From contig NZ_KQ949023.1 in the NCBI RefSeq assembly GCF_001514285.1, forward strand, positions 310,001-374,000: a DNA stretch of 64,000 nt, in the 5' to 3' direction. How positions within the stretch are numbered: position 1 is the stretch's first letter; every line of letters begins with the position of its first letter. The stretch is from Streptomyces sp. DSM 15324 (GTDB taxonomy: Bacteria > Actinomycetota > Actinomycetes > Streptomycetales > Streptomycetaceae). Shown here piece by piece: positions 47,695 to 56,150 of this stretch. The notes beneath the pieces were generated by a model. That model searched no databases and was not told where the DNA came from. It worked only from the letters and a program-made list of their open reading frames with translations. A program made the position numbers and the translations under genes.

Positions 47695-48906
47695 TCAGGT
47701 CCCCCCGTCACCGGCGCGCTCCTTTCGCCGCTCCCGGCGCAGCAGCAGTTCCTTGCCCTTGCGGCGGGCGGCCACGTCACCGACGACCGCCAGCAGCAAC
47801 GGGGCGGTCCGCCGCCGGGCCAGCAGCAGCCGCTGGTTGACGACCGGTTCCGGCCGCCAGTGATGCTTGTACGGCTCGTCGCCGCGCAGCAGGCTCAGGG
47901 CGGCCCGCCCCCCGTCCCGGGTGTGCTCGGCGCACGCGTCGAGCAGCATCACCGCCACGTCCGCCTTGCGCTCCCGCAGCCGGGGATGGGCGCCGTAGAG
48001 GTACCCGCCCGCCAGCCGGTGCGACAGCAGGGTCAGATCGACGGCGACCACGTCGTCGTCCAGCCGGAACTCGGTGACCACCGCGTTGCCCGAGCGCACC
48101 ATCGGCCCGACCGAGCGCACCAGGTGCTCGCGGAAGCGCGGTCGCAGATGCTCACCGGTCACCTTGCGGCCCTGCCACTGCAACCGGTGCAGGTCGAGGA
48201 GCCGGTGGAGCGCCGCGTCCACCTCCTCGGGCCGTACGGCGTGCCGCTGAACGCCGAGCGCGGTCAGCTTGCGCAGCTTCGCCCGCACCCGCTGGGCCTT
48301 CGCCGCCGGCAGCCGGGCGACCAGCTCGTCCATGGGCAGGGCCGGCAGCTCCAGGCACAGCGAGTCGCCCACCCGTCGGCGCGGCCCGCGCCAGCGCTCG
48401 TAGACCTGCTCGACCGCGCCGCCCGGCCGGACCTCGCGGAAGTCGACGAGGGCTGTGCGGGCGGCCGCCGCGAGGCCTTCGGTGAGCGCGGTGACGGCCC
48501 GCTCGCCGTGGCCGTCGTCGACGAGGACGTCCGCGTAGTCGGAGATCGCCCCGCCGAGCGGGACCAGCGAGGGCACCGGGCGGCGGACGGCCATCAGCGG
48601 GGCGACGGCGACGAGTTCGGCGCCGTCGTGGACCACGAGCAGCCGCAGCCGGCCGGGTGTGCCGTACGACAGCCACCAGGAATGCAGCCAGGCATGGCTC
48701 TGGAACGGGGTGGCGCTCGCGCACCGCCGGTAGAGGCGGTCCCAGGCGGGCGCGAGCCCGGCGAAGTCCCGCTCCTCGGTGATCAGTCCGGTGACGAGTC
48801 CGGTGACGAGTCCGGTGACGGGTCCGGTGACGGGTGTGGTGACGAGCCCGGCGCTGCGGCCCGTGCTGCGGCCGGCGGCGCGCGCGGCGGTGTACGGCGG
48901 TTTCAC
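47695..48906 (-). CDS. GNAT/FemAB-like acyltransferase of the EPS operon
   Basis: 403 aa. An N-terminal low-complexity stretch (residues 15-40, repeated TGPVTGLVTG) comes from tandem repeats at 48778-48850. The catalytic part is of the BioF2/GNAT type (FQSHAWLHSWWLSYG, LVDFREVRPGG, HRLAGGYLYGAHPRLRERKADV, LSLLRGDEPYKHHW). It likely transfers an acyl or aminoacyl group to the polysaccharide. GTG 48906 overlaps the upstream TGA. Last gene of the eight-gene operon. Confidence 0.77.
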   Translation of the reverse strand: MKPPYTAARAAGRSTGRSAGLVTTPVTGPVTGLVTGLVTGLITEERDFAGLAPAWDRLYRRCASATPFQSHAWLHSWWLSYGTPGRLRLLVVHDGAELVAVAPLMAVRRPVPSLVPLGGAISDYADVLVDDGHGERAVTALTEGLAAAARTALVDFREVRPGGAVEQVYERWRGPRRRVGDSLCLELPALPMDELVARLPAAKAQRVRAKLRKLTALGVQRHAVRPEEVDAALHRLLDLHRLQWQGRKVTGEHLRPRFREHLVRSVGPMVRSGNAVVTEFRLDDDVVAVDLTLLSHRLAGGYLYGAHPRLRERKADVAVMLLDACAEHTRDGGRAALSLLRGDEPYKHHWRPEPVVNQRLLLARRRTAPLLLAVVGDVAARRKGKELLLRRERRKERAGDGGT

Positions 48907-49553
48907 AGCGCTCCATGCAGCACGTCGTCCCGCGCGGCCGGGGCCGGTACGGCGGTCGGGGCGCCCGGCGTCTCCCGTTCCCGTCGCGGCCGTACCAGCA
49001 CCACCAGCCCGCCGAGCAGCCCGCCCGCGCTCGCCCCCACCAGGGAGGTCAGTGCCGGGGACGGCGAGGACGGGTCGGTGGGCTCGACCGCCCGGGCGAA
49101 CTGCTGGAGCTCGACGCGGGTGGTCTTCCGGGTGCTCAGCGCGTGCTCGGTCAGCGAGCGGGACACCGCGTTGGCCATGGCGGCGGCCAGGGCGGCGCGC
49201 GGGGCGGTGGCCGTGACGGAGACCATCGGCGCGTCCGGCGAGGTCGCCGTCGTCACATGGCGCTGGAGCGTGCGGGCCGGTACTCCGGCCGCCGACTCCG
49301 CGTCCCCGAGCACCGCGAGCTGGGTGGCGACCCGCCCGTAGGCCTGCGCGAAGCCCAGCGCGGACGCCGGGTCGGACTTCTCGGTGGGGACGGCGACGAC
49401 ATAGGCGGTGGCCGTGTACTCGGGCGGGGTGAGGGCGCCGTACGCGCCGCCGGCCAGACCGCCGGTGACGACCCCGGCGGCCAGCAGGGACCACGGCGGG
49501 AGCGTCCTGGCGCGGCGCAGGGCGGAGGGTCGGCGGCGGTGGTGCTCGGTCAT
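48903..49553 (-). CDS. Wzz-like chain-length determinant
   Basis: 216 aa with one membrane helix near 20-40 (SLLAAGVVTGGLAGGAYGAL), an extracytoplasmic part (PEYTATAYVVAV, QLAVLGDAESAAGVPARTLQ, SVTATAPRAALAAAMANAVS) and a second helix near 165-185 with GASAGGLLGGLVVLV. This is the Wzz/capsular polysaccharide co-polymerase layout without the tyrosine kinase domain. It should set chain length. Overlaps neighbours on both sides by 4 bp. Confidence 0.82.
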   Translation of the reverse strand: MTEHHRRRPSALRRARTLPPWSLLAAGVVTGGLAGGAYGALTPPEYTATAYVVAVPTEKSDPASALGFAQAYGRVATQLAVLGDAESAAGVPARTLQRHVTTATSPDAPMVSVTATAPRAALAAAMANAVSRSLTEHALSTRKTTRVELQQFARAVEPTDPSSPSPALTSLVGASAGGLLGGLVVLVRPRRERETPGAPTAVPAPAARDDVLHGAL

Positions 49554-50719
49554 GCGGAACTGACTCCCTGGGAGGTCGGGGAAGCGGCGGAGGAGGCGGG
49601 GGGCGGCAGGGGCCGTCCGGTGACGGCGGCCGTGTACACGTCCATGAGCCGGGCGGCGCTGCGGGCGATGTCGTAGCGGTGGGCCGCGTCGGGCGCGGTG
49701 CGCGGCCCGGGGGGCGCGGCGCGGGCCTCGGTGAGCGCGCGGACGAACGCCTCGGTGCCGCCGGTGACCCGGTGGGCGCCGGGGGCGGTGAGGCCGTCGA
49801 GGGCGGGGCAGGAGGCGTAGCGCACGGGCAGTCCGCAGGCCAGCGCCTCGACCACGGCGAGCCCGAAGGTCTCCTCGGGGGACGGGGAGACGAGCACGTC
49901 CATCGCGCAGACCAGGGACGGCAGATCGGGGCCGGGGGTGCCGTCGGGGACGTAGGGGCGTTCGCCGGTGAGCAGGACCCGGTCCTCGACCCCCGTCCGC
50001 CGGGCGAGGCGGCGCAGCGCCTGTGCCTCGGGGCCGTCGCCGACCAGCAGCAGCCGGCTGTCGGCGGGGAGCCGGGAGAGGGCCGCCACGGCGATGTCGA
50101 AGCGTTTGCCCGCGGTCAGCCGGCCGATGCCGCCGACGACGTACGCGTCCGGCGGCAGGCCGAGCTGCCGCCGGGCCCGCTCGCGGGCGGCCGCGTCGAA
50201 CCGGAAGCGGGCCAGGTCGATGCCGTTGGGCACCACCGCGATCCGGGTGTTCGCCACGCCCCAGCCGCGCAGCCGTCCGGCGACCGCGGGGGAGACCGCG
50301 ACCGTGGCCCGGCCGAGCCGCTCACTGGCCAGATACAGCGCCCGGACCCCGGCGGTCAGCCGACGGCCCTCCAGCTGGGTTCCGCCCAGGGAGTGTTCGG
50401 TGGCGACGACGGCCCGTACCCCGGCGAGCCGGGCGGCCGGGCGGCCGTAGACGCAGGCCCGGTACAGATGGGTGTGGACGAGGTCGTAGCGGCCGGCGCG
50501 GATGATCCGCACCAGGCGGGGCAGCGCGGCCAGGTCGCGGTTGCCGCGCATCCCGAGGTCGACGACCCGGACGCCGTCGGCCCGCAGCCCCTCGGCCACC
50601 GCGCCCGGGTTCGTCAGCGTCACGACCTCGCAGTCGGCCGGCAGATGCGGCAGCAGCAGCCGCAGTTGCTGCTCGGCGCCGCCCACGCCGAGGCCCGTGA
50701 TGATGTGCAGGATTCTCAC
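49550..50719 (-). CDS. Glycosyltransferase family 4
   Basis: 389 aa GT-B enzyme. MRILHIITGLGVGGAEQQLR, VHTHLYRACVYG, VVPNGIDLARFRFD, VGGIGRLTAGKRFDIA, LVGDGPEAQALRRLA and the C-terminal EETFGLAVVEALACGLPV (E-x7-E motif) identify a retaining glycosyltransferase. It adds a sugar to the lipid-linked repeat unit in the cytoplasm. GTG 50719 overlaps the deacetylase stop. Confidence 0.91.
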   Translation of the reverse strand: MRILHIITGLGVGGAEQQLRLLLPHLPADCEVVTLTNPGAVAEGLRADGVRVVDLGMRGNRDLAALPRLVRIIRAGRYDLVHTHLYRACVYGRPAARLAGVRAVVATEHSLGGTQLEGRRLTAGVRALYLASERLGRATVAVSPAVAGRLRGWGVANTRIAVVPNGIDLARFRFDAAARERARRQLGLPPDAYVVGGIGRLTAGKRFDIAVAALSRLPADSRLLLVGDGPEAQALRRLARRTGVEDRVLLTGERPYVPDGTPGPDLPSLVCAMDVLVSPSPEETFGLAVVEALACGLPVRYASCPALDGLTAPGAHRVTGGTEAFVRALTEARAAPPGPRTAPDAAHRYDIARSAARLMDVYTAAVTGRPLPPPASSAASPTSQGVSSA

Positions 50720-51450
50720 CGCGTCGCCTCGACCCGGCGGCGGCGCAGCGGGTGCAGCCGGTACTTGAGGAAGAGGCGCGCGGAGGTGTCGTTCTGGCCG
50801 ACGTGGACGCGCGGGAAGGCGTGCGGGCCGGTGAGCGGGCCGGGGTCGATGGCGCAGGCGTAGCGGTATCCGGCGTCCCGGACCGCGTCCACGGCCCGCC
50901 GGTCGATCGTGCCGTAGGGGTAGCAGAAGCCGGCGGGCGCCGTGCCCAGCAGGTCGGCGAGGGCGTCGCGGCTGCCGGCGGTCTCCGCCTTCAGGGTGAG
51001 GTCGTCGGCGCGGGTCAGGTCGAGGTGGGTGAGACCGTGGGAGCCGATCTCGACGCCCTCGGCGGCGGCCTGCCGGATGCCGTGGGCGGTGAGCAGTGGT
51101 CTGCGCGGGCCGAGCGGGTCCCAGGCGTTGTCGCCGCCGAGCCGGCCGGGCAGCACGAACAGGGTGGCCGTGCAGCGGTGGCGGCGCAGGACGGGCAGGG
51201 CGTGGGTGAGGAAGTCGGCGTACCCGTCGTCGAAGGTGAGGCCGACGAGTCGGCCGGGGGCGGGCGCGGCGAGCAGTTCGGCCATGGAGACGCCCCGCAG
51301 GCCCCGCCGGGCCAGCCAGGCGAGCTGCCGGTCCAGCCGCTCGGGCGTGACGGTGACGCGGTACGGGTCGTCGGCGCGGTCCTCGGTCACCGAGTGGTAC
51401 ATCGCCACCCAGGGGACGGAGTTGCGTCTGGTGGTGTCAGGAGCGGCCAT
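50716..51450 (-). CDS. Polysaccharide deacetylase (NodB homology)
   Basis: 244 aa. VGLTFDDGYADF (metal-binding Asp), ATLFVLPGRLG, GVEIGSHGLTHLDLTRAD (the two metal His) and GFCYPYGTIDRRAV are the CE4 motifs. No signal peptide, so it may act at the cytoplasmic face or rely on the flippase complex. ATG 51450 overlaps the flippase gene by 14 bp and has GGAGG upstream, which decides it over the 20-residue longer frame. Confidence 0.89.
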   Translation of the reverse strand: MAAPDTTRRNSVPWVAMYHSVTEDRADDPYRVTVTPERLDRQLAWLARRGLRGVSMAELLAAPAPGRLVGLTFDDGYADFLTHALPVLRRHRCTATLFVLPGRLGGDNAWDPLGPRRPLLTAHGIRQAAAEGVEIGSHGLTHLDLTRADDLTLKAETAGSRDALADLLGTAPAGFCYPYGTIDRRAVDAVRDAGYRYACAIDPGPLTGPHAFPRVHVGQNDTSARLFLKYRLHPLRRRRVEATR

Positions 51451-53137
51451 GGGCGAGCCTCCGGGTCGCGGAACGTACGGTGCGGAGTGCGCGGGCGACG
51501 CCCTGGACACCCAGGGCCCGGCCCAGCAGGACGAAGACGGCGGTCACGGTGAGGGCTCCGGCGACGAGCCCGGTGAGGGTGCCCGTGCAGCGGGCGGTGA
51601 CGAGGAGCCCCGCCACGGTCGCGAACACCGCGGCGAGCACCGGGCGGCCGAGTTCGAGCAGCACGGCCCGGGTGCGCAACGGGACGCTGCGCGGACCCGT
51701 CCCGGCCAGCAGGACCGTCGCGGTGACGGTGATGCCGGCCGCGTTGGCGACGGCGATCCCGTACACCCCCCAGGGGCCGACGCCCAGCGCGCCGACGCCG
51801 GACGTCACCAGGATCCCGGTGGCCATCGCGCCCACCGGGTACCAGCGCCCGCGGCCGCCCGAGAAGTAGGAGCGGACGAGGACGCCGGTGAGGGTCTGGC
51901 CGAGCAGCCCGAGCGCGTACACCCGCATCACGCCGGCCGTGGCCGCGGTGTCCCCCGCGGTGAACGCGCCCCGCTGGAAGAGGATCCCGATGATCTGCGG
52001 GGCGCAGGCCACCACGGCGGCGGTGCCGAGCAGCACGATGCACGCGGCGAGCGAGAGGTCCCGCTCCACCCGGTTGCGGGCCCGCTCGGTGTCCCCCTCG
52101 GCCAGGGCCCGCGCGACCACCGGGAAGGTGACCGTGCACACCATCACCGACAGGATCATCGGCATCTGGGCCACCTTCTGCGCGTAGTTGAGGTGCGAGA
52201 TCGCCCCTGCGGGCAGGTTCGAGGCGAGGAACCGCTCGATGAGCACCTGCGACTGCCGGCACAGGGCGAACAGCAGCACGGTGGTCAGCAGCGCGGTGTC
52301 CAGCGGCCGGGGCTCCTCCCCGGCACCCTCCCGGTCGACCGCCCCCTTCCTCAACTGACGTACCAATGAGGGGAGTTGTACGAGAAGCATCAGTACCCCG
52401 CCGACCGCCACCCCGGCCGCCGCCGAGCGCACCCCCCACCGGCCGCCGAGCGTGAACATCCCGCCGACGATGCCGACGTTGTACGCCACGTAGATCGCCG
52501 CGGGCGCCACGAACCGCCGGTGCGCGCGCAGCGCGGCGCTGCAGTACCCGGCGAGGCCGAAGCTCACCACACAGGTCGCCGTGAGCCGGGTGCAGTCCAC
52601 GGCGAGCGCCGGGTCGGGCAGTCCCGGGGCGAGGATGCCGACCAGGCGCGGGGCGACACCGGCGAGCAGGGCGCCGATCGCCACGAAGGCCAGCGACAGC
52701 CGCGGGAGCGTGCCCGCGACCAGGGCCCGGACCGGATCGCCGGGGGCACCCTGGGCGCGCCGGGCCAGCGCCATGCTGAACGCGGGGATCAGCGCGAACG
52801 CCAGCCCGTCCTCGATCAGCAGGGTGGCCGCGAACTCCGGGACCGTCCAGGCGACGAGGAAGGCGTCCGTGTCGCTGCCCGCCCCGAACAGCCGCGCCAG
52901 CGCCTGGTCCCGGACCAGCCCGAGCAGCGACCCGGCGACCGAGAGCACGGCGGTGACCAACGCCGCCCTGGCGAGGAACCCGCCGGAGGCCGGGGGCAGC
53001 CCGGCGGCCCCACCGCCGCCCGACTCCGCCCCGCTCTCCACGGCACCCCGCGCCGCGGGCATGACCGCACCGCCACCACCGGACCGGCCCGTCCGCCGGC
53101 CCGTCCGCCGGCCCCGCCGAGAGGACAACACCTTCAC
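51437..53137 (-). CDS. MurJ/MviN-like lipid-linked oligosaccharide flippase
   Basis: 566 aa, thirteen to fourteen membrane helices. GLVRDQALARLFGAGSDTDA and the next AFLVAWTVPEFAATLL give the MviN family opening. HLNYAQKVAQMPMILSVMVC lies mid-protein and a GILFQRGAFT motif later. N-terminal 45 residues are Gly/Arg-rich and disordered. Because it is inside a polysaccharide operon it more likely flips the repeat unit, like Wzx, than lipid II. Overlaps both neighbours. Confidence 0.87.
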   Translation of the reverse strand: MKVLSSRRGRRTGRRTGRSGGGGAVMPAARGAVESGAESGGGGAAGLPPASGGFLARAALVTAVLSVAGSLLGLVRDQALARLFGAGSDTDAFLVAWTVPEFAATLLIEDGLAFALIPAFSMALARRAQGAPGDPVRALVAGTLPRLSLAFVAIGALLAGVAPRLVGILAPGLPDPALAVDCTRLTATCVVSFGLAGYCSAALRAHRRFVAPAAIYVAYNVGIVGGMFTLGGRWGVRSAAAGVAVGGVLMLLVQLPSLVRQLRKGAVDREGAGEEPRPLDTALLTTVLLFALCRQSQVLIERFLASNLPAGAISHLNYAQKVAQMPMILSVMVCTVTFPVVARALAEGDTERARNRVERDLSLAACIVLLGTAAVVACAPQIIGILFQRGAFTAGDTAATAGVMRVYALGLLGQTLTGVLVRSYFSGGRGRWYPVGAMATGILVTSGVGALGVGPWGVYGIAVANAAGITVTATVLLAGTGPRSVPLRTRAVLLELGRPVLAAVFATVAGLLVTARCTGTLTGLVAGALTVTAVFVLLGRALGVQGVARALRTVRSATRRLAHGRS

Positions 53138-54714
53138 GCCCCACCCTCCCCGACACCCGAGCCCCGCGCCCCCGCCGCGCTTTCCCCCACGCGCCGAGCC
53201 GTCCCACGCCTCACGTGCTCCCCGACCAGCGACACAGGCGCCGGTCCTCGCGGGTCCCGCACCTCCGTCGCGGCTCCTCCGGTTCGTGGGGCCCGCGCAT
53301 CTGCCGCCGTACCGCCGGTCCGTGCGGCCCCTGCGTCCGTCGTGGAGTGCCCGTCACTCGAGGCCCGCGCCCCTGCCGCGGCATCCCCGGCTTCCCCGGC
53401 CTCCGAGGCCCGCGCACCCGCCGTGCTCTCGCCCCCCGTCAGGGCCCACCACGCGACCAGGCCGAGGACCACGGCCGTCAGGACGGTCGAGGGGCCGCCG
53501 ATGTCGGCGTACATGAAGTCGACGAGCTGCCAGACCAGCAGGCCGCAGGCGGCGAGGGCGCAGTCCAGACCGGGGCCGGCGCGGCGGACCCCGAGCAGGC
53601 CGCGCACGGCGAGCAGGAGCAGCGCCGACCAGCCTCCCGCCAGGGCCAGCAGCCCGATCAGCCCCTGCTCGCTGAGGATCAGCAGATACATGTTGTGCGG
53701 GGACAGCAGCGGCTGCCGGACGAAACCGGAGCCCGCGCCGTCCGTGTCGCTGCCGGAGGACAGCGCCAGCGAGGCGTGCGCGTCGCGGTGCTCGGGGAAG
53801 CCCTTCAGCCCGACCCCGGTCAGCGGATGCTCGCGCCACATCCCGACCGCGGCCGCCCACATGGTGTACCGGTCGGTGACCGACTGGTCCGGCGCGTCCG
53901 TGACCTGGGTGATGCTGCCGACCCGCTCCTGGAGCATCGCCGAGCCCACCCCGAAGCCGCCGACCAGCACCACCCCGGCCGCGACCCCGACCGCCCCCAC
54001 CTTCAGCGCCCGCACCGGCCCGGCCAGCACCAGCTGCACCGCGCAGGTCACCGCGGTCGCGATCCAGGCGCCCCGGCTGAAGGAGAGCGCCAGCGGCACG
54101 CACAGGGCGAGCGCGGCCAGCGCGGCCACCGTCCGCTGCCGTACGCAGGCCCGGCCCAGCGCCAGCCCCACCGCGCAGACCAGCCCGAAGGACACCACCG
54201 TCGCCATGCCCATCACGTCCTGCGGCCCGAACGTGCCGACCGCGCGGATCATCTCGCCCTGGTAGGACGCACCGGTCCCGGTGACGAACTGATGGACGCC
54301 CACCGCGCCCTGCCAGCCCGCCAGCGCCACGAAGGACCAGGCCAGCACCCGCAGATCGCGCCGGTCCCGGACGAGCAGCAGCACCGCCGCCGGGACCAGC
54401 ACGAACACCTGGAGATAGCGGCCGAGGCCGGTCAGCCCCTCGCCCGGCGAGGACGCGCCCGTCGCGGCGAGCGCGAGCCCCGCCACCGGCAGCCCCAGCA
54501 CCACGGCGGCCGTACGGGACAGGGGGCGCCGCCGCTGCCGTACCAGCCGGACCAGGCAGAACAGCACGACGAGCGCGGAGACCGCGTCCGCCGGCCCGGC
54601 GCCGCCCTCCCCGCCGGGCGAGACGGGCAGGGCCAGCAGGGCGATCACCGCGACGACCGGCAGCACCGGCGACACGGACCGGGCGGCACCCGGCAGCGGC
54701 AGCACATGCGTCAT
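53134..54714 (-). CDS. O-antigen ligase/polymerase-like membrane protein
   Basis: 526 aa. Ten or more membrane helices, with LSFSRGAWIATAVTCAVQLV and HPLTGVGLKGFPEHRD, typical of the WaaL/Wzy (O-antigen_lig) family. A large outside loop holds LLSPHNMYLLILSEQG. The last 110 residues are a charged Ala/Gly/Arg tail with no helix. It polymerises or attaches the chain outside the membrane. ATG 54714 is 8 bp after the previous stop; the frame is open 549 codons further but that is a shadow. Confidence 0.84.
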   Translation of the reverse strand: MTHVLPLPGAARSVSPVLPVVAVIALLALPVSPGGEGGAGPADAVSALVVLFCLVRLVRQRRRPLSRTAAVVLGLPVAGLALAATGASSPGEGLTGLGRYLQVFVLVPAAVLLLVRDRRDLRVLAWSFVALAGWQGAVGVHQFVTGTGASYQGEMIRAVGTFGPQDVMGMATVVSFGLVCAVGLALGRACVRQRTVAALAALALCVPLALSFSRGAWIATAVTCAVQLVLAGPVRALKVGAVGVAAGVVLVGGFGVGSAMLQERVGSITQVTDAPDQSVTDRYTMWAAAVGMWREHPLTGVGLKGFPEHRDAHASLALSSGSDTDGAGSGFVRQPLLSPHNMYLLILSEQGLIGLLALAGGWSALLLLAVRGLLGVRRAGPGLDCALAACGLLVWQLVDFMYADIGGPSTVLTAVVLGLVAWWALTGGESTAGARASEAGEAGDAAAGARASSDGHSTTDAGAARTGGTAADARAPRTGGAATEVRDPRGPAPVSLVGEHVRRGTARRVGESAAGARGSGVGEGGA

Positions 54715-54722
54715 GGTCGGGC

Positions 54723-56150
54723 TCAGCTCCCGGTCGGTCGCACGAGCGAGGCCGCGGTGCGCACCAGGATGCACACGTCCTGCCACAGCGACCAGTTGTC
54801 GATGTACGCGTTGTCGAAGCGCGCCCGGTCCTCGATCGAGGTGTCGCCGCGCAGCCCGTACACCTGGGCGAGCCCGGTGATGCCGGCCCGCATCCGGTGC
54901 CGGGCCGCGTAACCGGGGTACGTCTGGCTGAACTGGCCGACGAAGAAGGGCCGCTCGGGACGCGGCCCGACCAGGCTCATGTCGCCCCGCAGCACGTTCC
55001 ACAGCTGGAGCAGCTCGTCCAGCGAGGTCTTGCGCAGGAACCGGCAGAACGGGCTCATCCGCATCTCCCCGGCCACGCTCCAGCGGGTCGCGGACTCGTG
55101 TTCGTCGACCGGCCGCAGCGTGCGGAACTTCAGCAGCGTGAACGGCAGCCCGTCCTTGCCGATGCGCTCCTGGCGGAAGACCACCCCCGGCCCGTCGGTG
55201 CACCGCAGCACCGCCGCGCACACCAGCAGCAGCGGGCTGATCAGCAGCAGCAGCGTCCCCGACACCGCGACGTCGAGCAGCCGCTTGCCGATGCTGCCCC
55301 GCCCGGACCCCAGGTCCAGCCGCCGGCAGGCGAACCCGGCGAGCTGCTCCCGGCCGGTGTACGAGGGCGAGTCGGCGTCGACCTCCCACACCGTGCAACC
55401 GGAAGCGGTCAGCGCCCGCAGCAGCGGGCCCTGCTTGGAGCGGACGGCGGGGTGGACGCACAGGACGTCCCGGACGCCGTTCTGGATGAGGGCCCGCTGC
55501 ACCTCCTGGCCGGTCGTCAGCACCGGCAGCCCGTCGGGGCCGTCCGGCCGCTCCGCGACCACGCCCACCGGCCGCACCCCGCAGCGCGGATGCCGCAGCA
55601 GCGCGGCGGCCACCCGCTGGGCGGTCGCGGCGGGCCCGATGACCAGCGCGGCGCGCGGATGCCTGACCATCGTCCGGCGGCGGCGCAGATGGACCAGCGC
55701 CCGGCCCGCGCAGGCGGTCAGGGACTGTACGGCGAAGCCGGTGGCCAGGGTGGCCGCGGTGAGCGCGTGCCCCGGGTGCCAGGCCGCGGCGAGCGCCCCG
55801 AGCGCCAGCCAGGCCACCGTGACCCGGCCGCAGACGGTGGGCAGCTCGTCCAGCACACCCGGCACGGGTGGCTGCCGCCGGGGCCGCACCGCTAAGGCCA
55901 GGGCCGCCAGCACGGCCATCAGGGCACGGTGGTGGCCGGCGCCGAGCAGCACCGCCCCGCCCGCCAGCGCGGCGAGCCCGTCGGCGAGCAGCAGGAGCGG
56001 GGGCGCGGTGGCCCGGACCGGGGGCCGCCGGGCCGGGAACCTCAGGTTCGCGCCCGTGCTCTCCGGCCGGGGGATGACCGACAGGGGTGGATAGCCGCCC
56101 TGGACGCCGGGCGGGGAGACAGTCGATTCCGCAGTACTTTCGGCAGTCAC
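54723..56150 (-). CDS. Polyprenyl glycosylphosphotransferase (WbaP/WcaJ-like)
   Basis: 475 aa. N-terminal membrane helices (45-150) and a CoA-binding-like Rossmann domain (AALVIGPAATAQRVAAALL) precede the catalytic part: KRLLDVAVSGTLLLLISPLL, FRQERIGKDGLPFTLLKFRT, KTSLDELLQLWNVLRGDMSL and VGPRPERPFF. It puts the first sugar-phosphate on undecaprenyl phosphate and starts the repeat unit. GTG 56150 overlaps the upstream stop by 4 bp. Confidence 0.93.
   Translation of the reverse strand: MTAESTAESTVSPPGVQGGYPPLSVIPRPESTGANLRFPARRPPVRATAPPLLLLADGLAALAGGAVLLGAGHHRALMAVLAALALAVRPRRQPPVPGVLDELPTVCGRVTVAWLALGALAAAWHPGHALTAATLATGFAVQSLTACAGRALVHLRRRRTMVRHPRAALVIGPAATAQRVAAALLRHPRCGVRPVGVVAERPDGPDGLPVLTTGQEVQRALIQNGVRDVLCVHPAVRSKQGPLLRALTASGCTVWEVDADSPSYTGREQLAGFACRRLDLGSGRGSIGKRLLDVAVSGTLLLLISPLLLVCAAVLRCTDGPGVVFRQERIGKDGLPFTLLKFRTLRPVDEHESATRWSVAGEMRMSPFCRFLRKTSLDELLQLWNVLRGDMSLVGPRPERPFFVGQFSQTYPGYAARHRMRAGITGLAQVYGLRGDTSIEDRARFDNAYIDNWSLWQDVCILVRTAASLVRPTGS

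Noticed and set aside
53215..54912. 565-residue plus-strand open frame opposite the O-antigen ligase-like gene
   Set aside because: Arg/Gln/His-rich shadow; the minus strand has clear membrane helices and operon overlaps.
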